A stretch of 21,019 nt of DNA from SLFT01 sp964493075 (GCA_964493075.1 CAZBNU010000057.1:1-21019); one strand, 5' to 3'. Numbered from the stretch's first letter, positions 1 to 8,043 are shown. Notes: a model not told the origin generated them from the sequence alone. Program-made: numbers and translations.

Positions 1-208
1 GTTCCCATTCGCCTTCCACGGGTTCCCCTTCGCCTTCCACGGGTTCGCCTTCACCTTCTACGGGTTCACCTTCGCCTTCAACAGGTTCGCCCTCGCCTTC
101 CACGGGTTCCCCTTCGCCTTCCACAGGTTCGCCTTCACCTTCCACAGGTTCGCCCTCGCCTTCCACGGGTTCCCCTTCACCTTCGACAGGTTCACCCTCG
201 CCTTCAAC
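1..208 (-). repeat. 21-bp tandem repeat encoding V-E-G-E-G-E-P
   Basis: About ten back-to-back 21-base units, in frame with the secreted protein, each read on the minus strand as GTG GAA GGC GAA GGG GAA CCC with mostly third-position changes. Synonymous drift between units suggests the peptide is kept while the DNA varies. The unit at the edge differs: one Gly codon is TGG (Trp). The array continues out of the window, so the total copy number is unknown. Confidence 0.9.
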
Positions 209-463
209 GGGTTCTTCTCCCCTGCCGACAAGCACAGAAATGGGATCAACGAGAAGTGTAGCCCCACTGGCATTTAATCCGGGATTACCAGACGAAGAGG
301 TTCCTGCGAGTAAGACCTGCGCACCTGCTCCATTGGTATCCACAGATGTAAAGGAGCGATCAGCGCCACTGAGATACAGCGAGACATTCCCTCCGTTGAC
401 ATTCTCGGCAGCAACCATCCCCGACAAGATCACGAACAACAAAAAAACATAAACCGGCTTCAT
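1..463 (-). CDS. Secreted protein with VEGEGEP linker repeats (N-terminal part, runs off left edge)
   Basis: An open minus-strand frame starts at the ATG at 461-463 and stays open to the window edge, so only the first 154 codons are seen. A strong ribosome site (GGAAGGGA) lies 7 bases upstream. Residues 1-19 form a signal peptide: a Lys near the start, the hydrophobic stretch VYVFLLFVILSGMV, then AA before ENVNGG. Residues 20-85 look like a small beta-rich segment (VSLYLSGADRSFTSVDTNG), after which the chain turns into acidic VEGEGEP repeats from residue 86. Such repeats are usually flexible linkers between extracellular domains, so the functional domains probably lie beyond the edge. I do not recognise the N-terminal domain. 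Export is well supported; function is unknown. Confidence 0.8.
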   Translation of the reverse strand, partial: MKPVYVFLLFVILSGMVAAENVNGGNVSLYLSGADRSFTSVDTNGAGAQVLLAGTSSSGNPGLNASGATLLVDPISVLVGRGEEPVEGEGEPVEGEGEPVEGEGEPVEGEGEPVEGEGEPVEGEGEPVEGEGEPVEGEGEPVEGEGEPVEGEWE

Positions 464-553
464 GATACAATCCCTTCCAACCCACTAGAACATCCACAAG
501 TTTTTTTTAATTTCAACAGTAACCCATGTCATCACAACACAGAGCATAAAGGG

Positions 554-582
554 ACTATACCATACTGTTTTTATCATTTCAA
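554..582 (-). promoter_or_regulatory. Sigma70-type promoter for the secreted repeat protein
   Basis: On the minus strand TTGAAA (582-577) is followed by exactly 17 bases and TATAGT (559-554). A TG one base before the -10 box makes it an extended -10. Transcription would start near 547, giving a leader of about 85 bases before the ATG at 463. The call rests on sequence match only. Confidence 0.55.
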
Positions 583-595
583 GAACATACCGACA

Positions 596-611
596 GCGGC
601 AAGGATGCCGC
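596..611. repeat. Short GC-rich hairpin (GCGGCA / TGCCGC)
   Basis: A perfect 6-bp stem with an AGGA loop lies between the end of the large heme gene and the promoter at 554-582. No T-run follows on either strand, so it is a poor intrinsic terminator. It may be a dispersed repeat, or a weak transcription barrier between the two genes. The rest of the 464-677 gap shows nothing else I can name. Confidence 0.4.
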
Positions 612-677
612 GTCTACTTTGGCGAACACCATTTTGCTTGTGCCATAGCGCAGTTTTTTAGTCTAACATTAAGGCCG

Positions 678-3600
678 TCAGTCTTTTGCCAGTTTCACCA
701 TGTCGCCTTCTGCACAGGGGATTGCGACCCTGAACCCGACGTTGAATGCACCCTGCCAGGGTTGGTAGGGCAGCCGGAACGATGCTGTGGCGCGCATGGG
801 GCGATCGTTCCAGGAACCGCCCCTAACGACCTTCTTGCCGGTGTTGTCGCGGGCGTTGCGTCCATCATCTGCTGTGTATGGATATGGACAATAAGCACTT
901 AAAGTCCATTCGCTGACGTTTCCGTGCATATCCTGCAATCCCCAAGGATTGGGTTTGTACTGACCAACTGCCGTGACTATCCGCTGTCCGTCGTCGAATC
1001 GGGCATCCTGGGGCAGGAAATTCTGGTAGGGATTCGGGTTGGGTATGGGCTGCGGATTTACGCCTTGCACCGCCAGCAGTTTCATGGACACATCCGCCAG
1101 ATTGGCAAATGTGCCGAAATCGGTGTCCAGATTGCCATAATACATCACATCATTACTGCCTGCGCGACATGCCCATTCCCATTCCGCTTCGGTGGGCAGG
1201 GTTGCCTGTATCCCAAGGGCCTGGGTCATCCAGTCACAATACGCCAGAGCGTCATGCCAGGTAATCTTGATCACGGGCTGTTCCGGTTCATTTGCCGGAT
1301 ATCCGGGCGTGGTGTGGTCCTTGCTGCGCTGATCAATGTAGCGGCTGTCGTGGGTCGGATCAAAACGATTGTATTGTTGGTTGGTCACTTCTGTCTTGCT
1401 CAACCAGAACGGCTTTTCAATGCGCACTGCGGTCATGGGCAGTTCATCGGCATGAGCGGTGCCGCCCATCACAAACTCCCCTGCCGGAATCAACACGAAG
1501 TCCATGCTGACGCCATCGCCCAGGTCAACCGTCCGCTGTATTTCACTTCCTGCAGCCGTCTGCAGCGCCTGCGCTGCGTCCACGGAAAGCGGCCAGTTAT
1601 TCACTTCGGGAACCGTTTTATCCAACTCAGGACGGGTCGGCTTGATGAATTCGCGAGGATAATCCGCCATCACCAGTTCATCTTCTGTAGGATCGTGGGG
1701 CAGACAGGCATACTGGGCGTTCATTTCAGCACGGCGCACCTCGAAATCACTGGCAATATCACGGTGATCCATCCACCGGCCATGATCGGGCACATTCAGA
1801 TCAATCCAGGTAACCAGTCGGTCCCATGCTTCCTCGTCCAGTTGCACCCCTTTGTGCCCCTTCTGCAACATCTGAATAAGTTCGCTGGTATCAGCATGCC
1901 ATTCCAGCGGGATCGGCAGATGATAATCGCTTTCTGGTCCGGGACGCCGCACATAGGGATGCAACGCCAGATAAGATTTGTTGAAGTTTGACCAACCCTT
2001 TTCTTCGTGATAGGAGAAATCAGGACGTCCGTCCAGTTCCGCCTTTTCTGGGTTATGACATCCCACGCAGTGCCGGTCAAGCACGGGCTGTATTTCGTGA
2101 ATGAAACTGAAGCCACGCGCCTTGCCATGCCACGGCAGAATCTCGTCAGGACTTCTACGCGCCGCCAGCGTATTTTGCGGGGGCGGAGACATATTCTGCG
2201 ATTCATGGCAGCCCACGCAGGACAACACCTCGCCGGGCATCGCCGTGAACCAGGAACGCATCAGCTGCACCGCTTTCTTCTCTTCGTCGAGAGGCTGCAC
2301 GGCTATCGGGGTATTGGCGGGCACTTTGAAATAGGCGGAACCGTCTTCAAGCACCGGCACCGTCCCAAGAATCCGGTGGACATCCCAAGGACCTTCCATA
2401 CCAATATGCTCATGACCGCCCATTTTGGGATAGCCGTAGTGGAACGAGTAGAGGCGGAGATTCTTCACGGTGCCCCGAGGTACATCCTTCAGGCCGGGAC
2501 CCGCATAGATGTCGCTGAGATATACGGTGGCATAGTCCTTTTCCAAGTCAACACGATCGGGAATTACAGGTGGACGCACGCGCTTGCGCAATGGTACTGG
2601 CTCAAATAAAGCGTAACCCGCCTGCTCACGCAAGAGCAGCATGTTGTCAAACACATCCACCAGATAGAGTCCCCAGGGGGATGCCGGGTCAGGCTTACAG
2701 GAGACCAGGAAGTAATGCTCACTCAGAGGATAGGGATGCAGGAACTTCGGCCAGGAATTGTCTACAAGTTGATCAACAATAATCGGTTCTACAGGCTCAC
2801 CGTGCCCCGGTATACGCTGTACCGTGCCATCGGCCTCTTTGCGTCCTTTTGCAGGCTCTAATAGCACCAGTTCGCCCATGCGCGGCACGCCATGATGCCC
2901 GCCTACAATGGTAACCACCTTGGTGGGATGGTTTGGTATGGGTTGGGAATAAAACATGGAATTCGGCCAGAAGGAATTGCTCCCGTAATACTCCATCTGG
3001 TTCGTGCCATCGGGGTTCATGCTGAACAGGATGCGCGTAAAATAATGGGGCGTATCGGAGTATTCCCAACGGGTGAACAGTACACGGCCGTCATTCATGA
3101 CCGTGGGACACCAATCATGGTCCTGGTCAAAGCAAAGACGCCGAACATTGGAACCATCATTATCCATGCGGAACAGGTTGGCGACCGTATCGCCGCCGCC
3201 CACGCAGGGAATCCCCTGGAAAATGCGAGTGGAATCGAAGATGATATGATCATCAGGCAGATAGCAAGCGTCGTAGTTATCCACATCCGGTTCAACGCCG
3301 GGGGTCACCTGTCGCAATCCGGAACCGTCTACACCCACCTCCCATATCTGCCAGCGGTCGCGTTCGCCTGGCATGGAAAACAGCATCTTATCTGCGTCGT
3401 AGTGCAAATCAACGTCACCGACGAACCTTTCCTTGTCGGGACGATACAAAGTCTTCATTTCACCAGACGAATTCTTCATGTCCAAAAGGGCAATTTCGTT
3501 GTCATAGCCACGGCGCGGCAGTGAACAATTGCCCTGCCAGTTCTGGGGTAGCCCCAGTTGCCCTTCCCCACGCACCACCAGCAACAATTGGTCAAAGTCA

Positions 3601-4718
3601 ATGAGGGGGTTGTCCATCAGTACCTGCTTACGAAACGCCTGGATACGATCTATCTCCGCCATCGCTGCAACAGGTTCTTCGGCAATCTTCGCGATAACAT
3701 CCGGTAATGTCTTTGCAATTGCGTCCACCTGTTCAAGATACGATGCCCCGCTCGGATAGGCACTGCCATAGGTTTCCATAAGATGTGTAATGGACATACG
3801 CAACTGAGAGGCGTCAAAATCCTTAACAGAGCGAATCCCATCACGTGTGAGGACACATTGCCTGTAAAGGCCTAGCCAGCGGGGATCATCCTGCTTTACC
3901 TGTTCTGCTTGAAGCGTGTTGTAGATGTCACTCGATGCCGCACTGTAAGCCTCAATATCCTTCAATATCTTTTCTATCATGCCTTGAATCTGGTGTAATC
4001 CATCCGGTTCGCTGATCATGGCCTGCGCATTTCCACCTGGATAGTCGCGCAGCACGTCTGCCGTCTCTTCGGGGAATGCGGATGCCAACTGCTGCCAGAG
4101 AGGCTCCACAGGGTTTTCACCCAGGCCAAAGTAAAAACCATGTCCCCCGGAGATGTTGTACACCTTCATGAGCAGCGTGTTTTCACCCGCTTTCAGGTGC
4201 AGGTCCACCATGTCCTGATTGGGCGCTGCCACACGCGGGACATTCCGTGACAACACCGATTCCCCGTTCAACCACAGTGCTACCCCATCATCGCTACCCA
4301 CACCCACGGTAATCGTTGTCGCTTCCGATGCAGTGATCTTTCTGTACAGATACGTGGCGGCAGCATCCTGCCCCGGCAAAGGATGCACCATCCCGTCAAT
4401 CCAGTTACTACGTTTGCGCCACTGCCGCTTGCCATCGTTATTCCTGCTGAAAAGATCTACACCTTCTTCGGGAAACAATGCCTTGTCGAAGGAACCCGCT
4501 TTCAGAGGATCGGTGGCATACCAGTCACCAAGGGTGACAGCGTCCGAACCTTGCCGCTGATCAAGCCATTCCAGGTAGTTCTGGCGCGTTGCAAGCAGAC
4601 TCTGTACCCAGTCGTCCTTCTGGACAAACAGGCTGCCCGTATCTGAAGCATCCACTGCGAATGCCGTAAACCAGGAACAAAACACAGCTACCATCAAAAC
4701 AGGAATGAAAGATTTCAT
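678..4718 (-). CDS. Secreted HzsA-like propeller / diheme / SUMF1-domain protein
   Basis: A 1346-residue exported protein. Residues 1-21 are a signal peptide (hydrophobic core, cut after AFA). About 75-205 resemble a PA14-like sensor fold (GSDDGVALWLNGESV, GHGFYFGLG). A helical stretch follows. About 380-830 resemble the TolB/beta-propeller of the hydrazine synthase alpha family (IWEVGVDGSGLRQVTPG, RMDNDGSNVRRLC). Two c-type heme sites, both CVGCH, fall at C834-H838 and C884-H888. About 1070-1335 is a SUMF1/FGE-like domain (LIPAGEFVMGG, LPTEAEWEWACRAG, MHGNVSEW, VVRGGSW, VGFRVA). The catalytic cysteines of true formylglycine-generating enzymes, expected after GGSW, are absent (NDRPMR). Start choice: AAAGG 7 bases before the ATG. 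It lies 85 bases downstream of the cupin gene on the same strand. No HzsB/C partner is present, so anammox chemistry is not implied. Role unknown: probably a periplasmic or extracellular heme protein. Confidence 0.85.
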   Translation of the reverse strand: MKSFIPVLMVAVFCSWFTAFAVDASDTGSLFVQKDDWVQSLLATRQNYLEWLDQRQGSDAVTLGDWYATDPLKAGSFDKALFPEEGVDLFSRNNDGKRQWRKRSNWIDGMVHPLPGQDAAATYLYRKITASEATTITVGVGSDDGVALWLNGESVLSRNVPRVAAPNQDMVDLHLKAGENTLLMKVYNISGGHGFYFGLGENPVEPLWQQLASAFPEETADVLRDYPGGNAQAMISEPDGLHQIQGMIEKILKDIEAYSAASSDIYNTLQAEQVKQDDPRWLGLYRQCVLTRDGIRSVKDFDASQLRMSITHLMETYGSAYPSGASYLEQVDAIAKTLPDVIAKIAEEPVAAMAEIDRIQAFRKQVLMDNPLIDFDQLLLVVRGEGQLGLPQNWQGNCSLPRRGYDNEIALLDMKNSSGEMKTLYRPDKERFVGDVDLHYDADKMLFSMPGERDRWQIWEVGVDGSGLRQVTPGVEPDVDNYDACYLPDDHIIFDSTRIFQGIPCVGGGDTVANLFRMDNDGSNVRRLCFDQDHDWCPTVMNDGRVLFTRWEYSDTPHYFTRILFSMNPDGTNQMEYYGSNSFWPNSMFYSQPIPNHPTKVVTIVGGHHGVPRMGELVLLEPAKGRKEADGTVQRIPGHGEPVEPIIVDQLVDNSWPKFLHPYPLSEHYFLVSCKPDPASPWGLYLVDVFDNMLLLREQAGYALFEPVPLRKRVRPPVIPDRVDLEKDYATVYLSDIYAGPGLKDVPRGTVKNLRLYSFHYGYPKMGGHEHIGMEGPWDVHRILGTVPVLEDGSAYFKVPANTPIAVQPLDEEKKAVQLMRSWFTAMPGEVLSCVGCHESQNMSPPPQNTLAARRSPDEILPWHGKARGFSFIHEIQPVLDRHCVGCHNPEKAELDGRPDFSYHEEKGWSNFNKSYLALHPYVRRPGPESDYHLPIPLEWHADTSELIQMLQKGHKGVQLDEEAWDRLVTWIDLNVPDHGRWMDHRDIASDFEVRRAEMNAQYACLPHDPTEDELVMADYPREFIKPTRPELDKTVPEVNNWPLSVDAAQALQTAAGSEIQRTVDLGDGVSMDFVLIPAGEFVMGGTAHADELPMTAVRIEKPFWLSKTEVTNQQYNRFDPTHDSRYIDQRSKDHTTPGYPANEPEQPVIKITWHDALAYCDWMTQALGIQATLPTEAEWEWACRAGSNDVMYYGNLDTDFGTFANLADVSMKLLAVQGVNPQPIPNPNPYQNFLPQDARFDDGQRIVTAVGQYKPNPWGLQDMHGNVSEWTLSAYCPYPYTADDGRNARDNTGKKVVRGGSWNDRPMRATASFRLPYQPWQGAFNVGFRVAIPCAEGDMVKLAKD

Positions 4719-4735
4719 GAGAATGCCTTTAAGAA

Positions 4736-4793
4736 ATGGACTTTATGGACGGTAATGGACAGTATGGACGAAAACTGTGTCCATACTGTCCAC
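4736..4793. repeat. ATGGAC motif array with 14-bp inverted repeat
   Basis: On the plus strand ATGGAC occurs at 4736, 4745, 4755 and 4764 (spacing 9-10 bases), followed by the reverse motif GTCCAT at 4779 and GTCCAC at 4788. The last two forward copies and the reverse copies pair as a perfect 14-bp stem (4756-4769 with 4779-4792, 9-base loop). It fills the gap between the cupin gene and the large heme gene. No T-run follows on the minus strand, so an ordinary terminator is unlikely. It may be a binding-site array or a dispersed repeat. Confidence 0.75.
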
Positions 4794-4803
4794 AAGAAAC
4801 ACT

Positions 4804-5466
4804 TTAGAATTTCACATCTGGATTGCTGAAGCGCAGGGCTGCGCCATCGTGATAGGTGGCGTATTCGGTTACGATAGCGCCTTCGGGGCCTGCAATCTGC
4901 CAGTGCCATTCCTCAGCGCCACCCAGCATGCCGACTTCGCCCGGCATCAGTTTCTGTTCCTTGCGTGCCTTGGCACATTCCTTGTGGGAGGGGGGAATTC
5001 GCTCTTCCACGCCCGGGGTGGCTTCACCTTCACCATAGATGTATACCCAACCATGTCGGGGCTGCCAGCCTTCCATCTTCGGGCCTGCATCGGAGGTCTG
5101 CACGTGTCTGTGCTCGGGTATCATCTGACCGGGCAACAGGTAAATTTCATGGCCGAAATAATTATCTTCTTTATTATTCAGCCAGAAGATGCCCGCCATG
5201 CCGACTTCGGTGAATTTGCCCATACCGAAATCAACGGCCCAGAATTCTTCGCCGCGCAACCGGGGCACGATGGGATAATTGAAGCGTTCCATCATGTCGT
5301 AATAGGCCTGCTTGGCTTTTTCCACGTCAAAACTGCCGTCTGCCTTGTAAAAATCTGCATTGTTAAGTTTGTTCACTGGTTCTGCTCCATGGGCTGCGTT
5401 AAACATGACCGAACCGGCCACACCCGCTGCCATCGTTGTTAAAGCCGTGCGTCTGCTAATATCCAT
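4804..5466 (-). CDS. Tat-exported cupin, D-lyxose-isomerase-like
   Basis: A 220-residue protein that opens with a twin-arginine signal (SRRTALTTMAAGVAGSVMF; Arg5-Arg6), with likely cleavage around residue 27. The rest resembles the cupin family of D-lyxose ketol-isomerases: H119-x-H121, then K130-x-E132 (the family's metal-binding pattern), a tryptophan-rich strand, H188, and the late YHDGAALRFSNP segment. Known members bind Mn and interconvert an aldose and a ketose, such as D-lyxose and D-xylulose. Start: AAGGAG about 10 bases upstream of ATG. It sits 21 bases after the lsrF-like gene in the same operon. Export is unusual for a sugar isomerase and hints at action on an outside substrate. 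Fold confident, substrate not. Confidence 0.75.
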   Translation of the reverse strand: MDISRRTALTTMAAGVAGSVMFNAAHGAEPVNKLNNADFYKADGSFDVEKAKQAYYDMMERFNYPIVPRLRGEEFWAVDFGMGKFTEVGMAGIFWLNNKEDNYFGHEIYLLPGQMIPEHRHVQTSDAGPKMEGWQPRHGWVYIYGEGEATPGVEERIPPSHKECAKARKEQKLMPGEVGMLGGAEEWHWQIAGPEGAIVTEYATYHDGAALRFSNPDVKF

Positions 5467-5487
5467 AATACACTGCTCCTTTTAAGT

Positions 5488-6372
5488 TTATTTCTTTTTC
5501 AGATCATTATACAGTTCAAAAGCCTGTTCAGGCTTCGCATTGTTGTGTATCACTGCGCCAACGGCTTGGGCCATGGCGACCGGATCATCCGCCGCGAAGA
5601 TGTTACGGCCCATGTCCACGCCCATAGCGCCCTGGTCTATGGCTTTGTACGCCATGGCCAGCGCCTCTGCCTCGGGCAGTTTCTTGCCGCCTGCGATTAC
5701 CACAGGAACGGGTGTCCCCGCCACCACTTCTTCAAAGCCGGGCTCGCAGTAGTAGGTCTTCACGAAATTAACGCCTAGTTCCGCGATTACACGACAGGCT
5801 AAACCGAGATAACGCGAATCACGTACCATTTCTTTGCCCACGGCAGTAACGCCGAGTACTGGCATGCCATAGCGCGCACCTTCGTTAATCAGGTAGGACA
5901 GGTTCGCCAGCGTCTCTTTTTCGTAGTCAGCGCCAATACACGCCTGCGCGGTTACGGCAGCGGCATTAAGATTCACCGCCTCTTCAATCGTCACCCCGAT
6001 CACCTCGTTGCTGAGGTCTTTGAGCAGGGTAGCGCCGGTGCTGCATCGCATGACTACGGGCTTTTCCACCGTAGGATCAATACAGGTGCGCAGCGCACCA
6101 CGGGTACACATCAGGCAGTCCACATGGGGAATAAGGGGCGGCACGACCAAATCAAGCCGCTCCAGACCCGTCGTGGGTCCCATGATATACCCGTGATCAA
6201 AGGCAAGCATGACGGTGCGCCCGCTTTCCGGATTAAAAATCCGTGAAAGGCGGTTCTTCATACCCCAACTCAGGTGCGCAGAACCCTTCATGAAGAATCC
6301 CGGCGTTTCCATGGGCACATCCACGGCATAATCTTTTTTGTTTTCATTTGACGATTTGTCTGCATCAGGCAT
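5488..6372 (-). CDS. lsrF: LsrF-family class I aldolase / thiolase
   Basis: A 294-residue protein matching the DhnA/LsrF family over its whole length. Blocks I recall from E. coli LsrF are nearly unchanged: LSRIFNPESGRTVMLAFDHGY, GPTTGLERLD, LMCTRGALR, and CPVP-like GTPVPVVIAGGKKLPEAEAL, AIDQGAMGVDMGRNIF. The Schiff-base lysine is probably K205 in FVKTYY. In E. coli, LsrF transfers the acetyl group of 3-hydroxy-5-phosphonooxypentane-2,4-dione to CoA, giving DHAP and acetyl-CoA. No lsrK, lsrG or lsr transporter lies nearby, but a DhaK/DhaL pair sits directly upstream. The actual substrate may therefore be another phosphorylated ketose or dicarbonyl cleaved to DHAP. The start overlaps the end of dhaL by 8 bases, indicating translational coupling. 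Family assignment strong; reaction inferred. Confidence 0.85.
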   Translation of the reverse strand: MPDADKSSNENKKDYAVDVPMETPGFFMKGSAHLSWGMKNRLSRIFNPESGRTVMLAFDHGYIMGPTTGLERLDLVVPPLIPHVDCLMCTRGALRTCIDPTVEKPVVMRCSTGATLLKDLSNEVIGVTIEEAVNLNAAAVTAQACIGADYEKETLANLSYLINEGARYGMPVLGVTAVGKEMVRDSRYLGLACRVIAELGVNFVKTYYCEPGFEEVVAGTPVPVVIAGGKKLPEAEALAMAYKAIDQGAMGVDMGRNIFAADDPVAMAQAVGAVIHNNAKPEQAFELYNDLKKK

Positions 6373-7009
6373 GGTTTTCTATTCCTTTCAAAAATCCCCG
6401 GAACAGGTATGCAACGGATGTCGCACCCGGATCCTGGTACCCTATACTTTGTTCCTTGATATTCTTCGCCCTGCCGAACTTCGCCTGCAGGGCTGCTGTT
6501 GATTCCGCACCGGATTGTGCCGCTTGTGCCGCACGCTCCAGCATTTCCGTTACCTCCGCCCCATCCTCCGCTGCAGCACGCAACGCCTCAACGGCAGGGG
6601 TCAGCGCGTCAATCATGGTCTTGTCGCCCGGCTGCGCCTTGGTCTGGCGCGTTACACCCTTGTACCCGGCTTCAAATACCGCCGCCAGATCAGCCGCGTC
6701 CAGCACTTCCTTGTCTGCCGCCGCTTCGGACATGGACATGAAGAGCGTACCGAATAGCGGACCAGTTGCGCCGCCGTCCACGCCAAGAATCGCCCAGCCA
6801 ACATCGTATAACACGGCTTTGATCGTTGGTGTTGTACACGCCTTAACCGCCTCTTCCAGACGGTTCATAGCGCGCAACATGGTGGAACCATGATCGCCAT
6901 CACCACCCACAGAGTCCAGTTTTGACAGGGCCTCGTGGTTATCCCTTATTTCCTGAACAGCGCCTTGCAGCATCTGCACCAGGTTCTCGTAGCCTATCGT
7001 TGCCGACAT
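6365..7009 (-). CDS. dhaL: Dihydroxyacetone kinase subunit DhaL
   Basis: A 214-residue all-helical nucleotide-binding subunit. The Mg-ADP/ATP site is clear: D32, D37 and D39 in LDSVGGDGDHGSTM, followed by the glycine-rich GVDGGATGPLFGTLF and the late DPGATSVAYLF segment. DhaL carries the phosphate donated to the ketose bound on DhaK. No DhaM (PTS phosphotransfer) gene lies in the window, so direct use of ATP is more likely than PEP. Start: AAGGAAG about 7 bases before ATG. It is 12 bases downstream of dhaK and overlaps the lsrF-like gene by 8 bases. Confidence 0.9.
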   Translation of the reverse strand: MSATIGYENLVQMLQGAVQEIRDNHEALSKLDSVGGDGDHGSTMLRAMNRLEEAVKACTTPTIKAVLYDVGWAILGVDGGATGPLFGTLFMSMSEAAADKEVLDAADLAAVFEAGYKGVTRQTKAQPGDKTMIDALTPAVEALRAAAEDGAEVTEMLERAAQAAQSGAESTAALQAKFGRAKNIKEQSIGYQDPGATSVAYLFRGFLKGIENHA

Positions 7010-7021
7010 GAATAACTTCCT

Positions 7022-8011
7022 TTACTTAACTGTCAAGGCTGGTGAACAGGCAGGCGCTTTCAGCAGCGCCTTGAGTTCCGCGTCCACCCGGGCAATGCAC
7101 ATCTGGAAACCGCCCATTTCCTGAACGGTAAGATATTCGCCTACCAGGCTGTGTACCAACGTGATGCCTTTCGCTTCAAGCAGCAGCTTCACCTTGCGCA
7201 GCACCAGATACAGTTCCATGAGGGTGGTCGCGCCAACACCATTCAGCATCACGGCAACCTCTTCCCCACTTTGTACCTTCAAGTCCGCCAACAGCGCGTC
7301 AAGCATAATTTCAGCGGTCTCGTCGGCGGTCTTCAACGGTTGTGTGCCGCCGCCTGCTTCGCCGTGCTGACCCATGCCCACCACCATAACCTCGTCCGGT
7401 ATATCGGCGATGACATCGCCCGTGCTGGGATGGGTGGCGCCACTGACGGCAACGGCGAGGGTGCGCATGTTATCTGCCATACGCTGAGCGATGGCAGTGC
7501 ATTCCTCCAAAGATTTTCCGGCTTCCGCAGCAGCGCCGGCAACCTTGATGACCAACAGGCAGCCCACCAGACCGCGACGGTCTTCCGGATCACCAGAGAT
7601 GTCTTCGCAGGTGAGTAGCTTGGCGATCTTGACGCCTTCCTTCTGCGCCATTTCCATGGCCATGTTGCCGGACATCACGTCACCGGCATGATTCAACACG
7701 ATAAAAAGAACGCCTGCATCACGGGCTGCGGCCTTCAGCGCTTCCACCACGCGAGGCGGTCCAGGGGCGGCAAAAACTTCGCCCGGCACACTGATGTCCA
7801 GCATGCCTTCACCAACAAACCCGCTGAGCGCCGGTTCATGACCACTGCCGCCCAGGGTTACCAGCGCAACCTTGTCCTTGGATTTGGGCGTGGTGCGGAC
7901 GACAAGATTCGAACCGGATAGGGCAACCTTATCGCTGTTGGCAATTACGAACCCTTCCAGCAGTTCCGCAACGAGATTATCCGGATCATTTACAAATTTT
8001 TTCATTGCCAT
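7022..8011 (-). CDS. dhaK: DhaK-family ketose kinase subunit
   Basis: A 329-residue substrate-binding subunit. It keeps the glycine-rich GGSGHEPALSGFVG (H58), an aspartate in the NHAGD motif (D111), and the histidine that forms the covalent hemiaminal with the ketone (H216 in GMGQHGEAGGG). In E. coli DhaK, as I recall it, the equivalent region reads KNYTGD. Here the Lys is Leu and the Tyr is His (LNHAGD), so the substrate pocket is changed. The usual reaction is dihydroxyacetone to DHAP; related kinases act on erythrulose and other short ketoses. Start at 8011 has AAAGGGA 8 bases upstream; a second in-frame ATG lies at 8005. First of the paired kinase genes, 32 bases after the small VOC-like gene. 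Confidence 0.88.
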   Translation of the reverse strand: MAMKKFVNDPDNLVAELLEGFVIANSDKVALSGSNLVVRTTPKSKDKVALVTLGGSGHEPALSGFVGEGMLDISVPGEVFAAPGPPRVVEALKAAARDAGVLFIVLNHAGDVMSGNMAMEMAQKEGVKIAKLLTCEDISGDPEDRRGLVGCLLVIKVAGAAAEAGKSLEECTAIAQRMADNMRTLAVAVSGATHPSTGDVIADIPDEVMVVGMGQHGEAGGGTQPLKTADETAEIMLDALLADLKVQSGEEVAVMLNGVGATTLMELYLVLRKVKLLLEAKGITLVHSLVGEYLTVQEMGGFQMCIARVDAELKALLKAPACSPALTVK

Positions 8012-8043
8012 AATGGCAGTCCCTTTCCTTTTTTTTACTTGAT

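Noticed and set aside
1..208. Possible CRISPR array at the left edge
   Set aside because: Units are contiguous 21-mers without unique spacers and continue a signal-peptide reading frame.
924..1991. 355-codon plus-strand open frame opposite the large heme gene
   Set aside because: It is antisense to a frame with clear domains, lacks a ribosome site and its translation resembles no family I know.
678..4718. Evidence for anammox metabolism from the hydrazine-synthase-like protein
   Set aside because: Only the alpha-like architecture is seen, fused to SUMF1 and without HzsB, HzsC or hydrazine dehydrogenase; such homologues occur in non-anammox bacteria.
4756..4792. Intrinsic terminator after the cupin gene
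   Set aside because: The 14-bp stem is strong but no T-run follows on the minus strand; it is better explained as part of the ATGGAC array.
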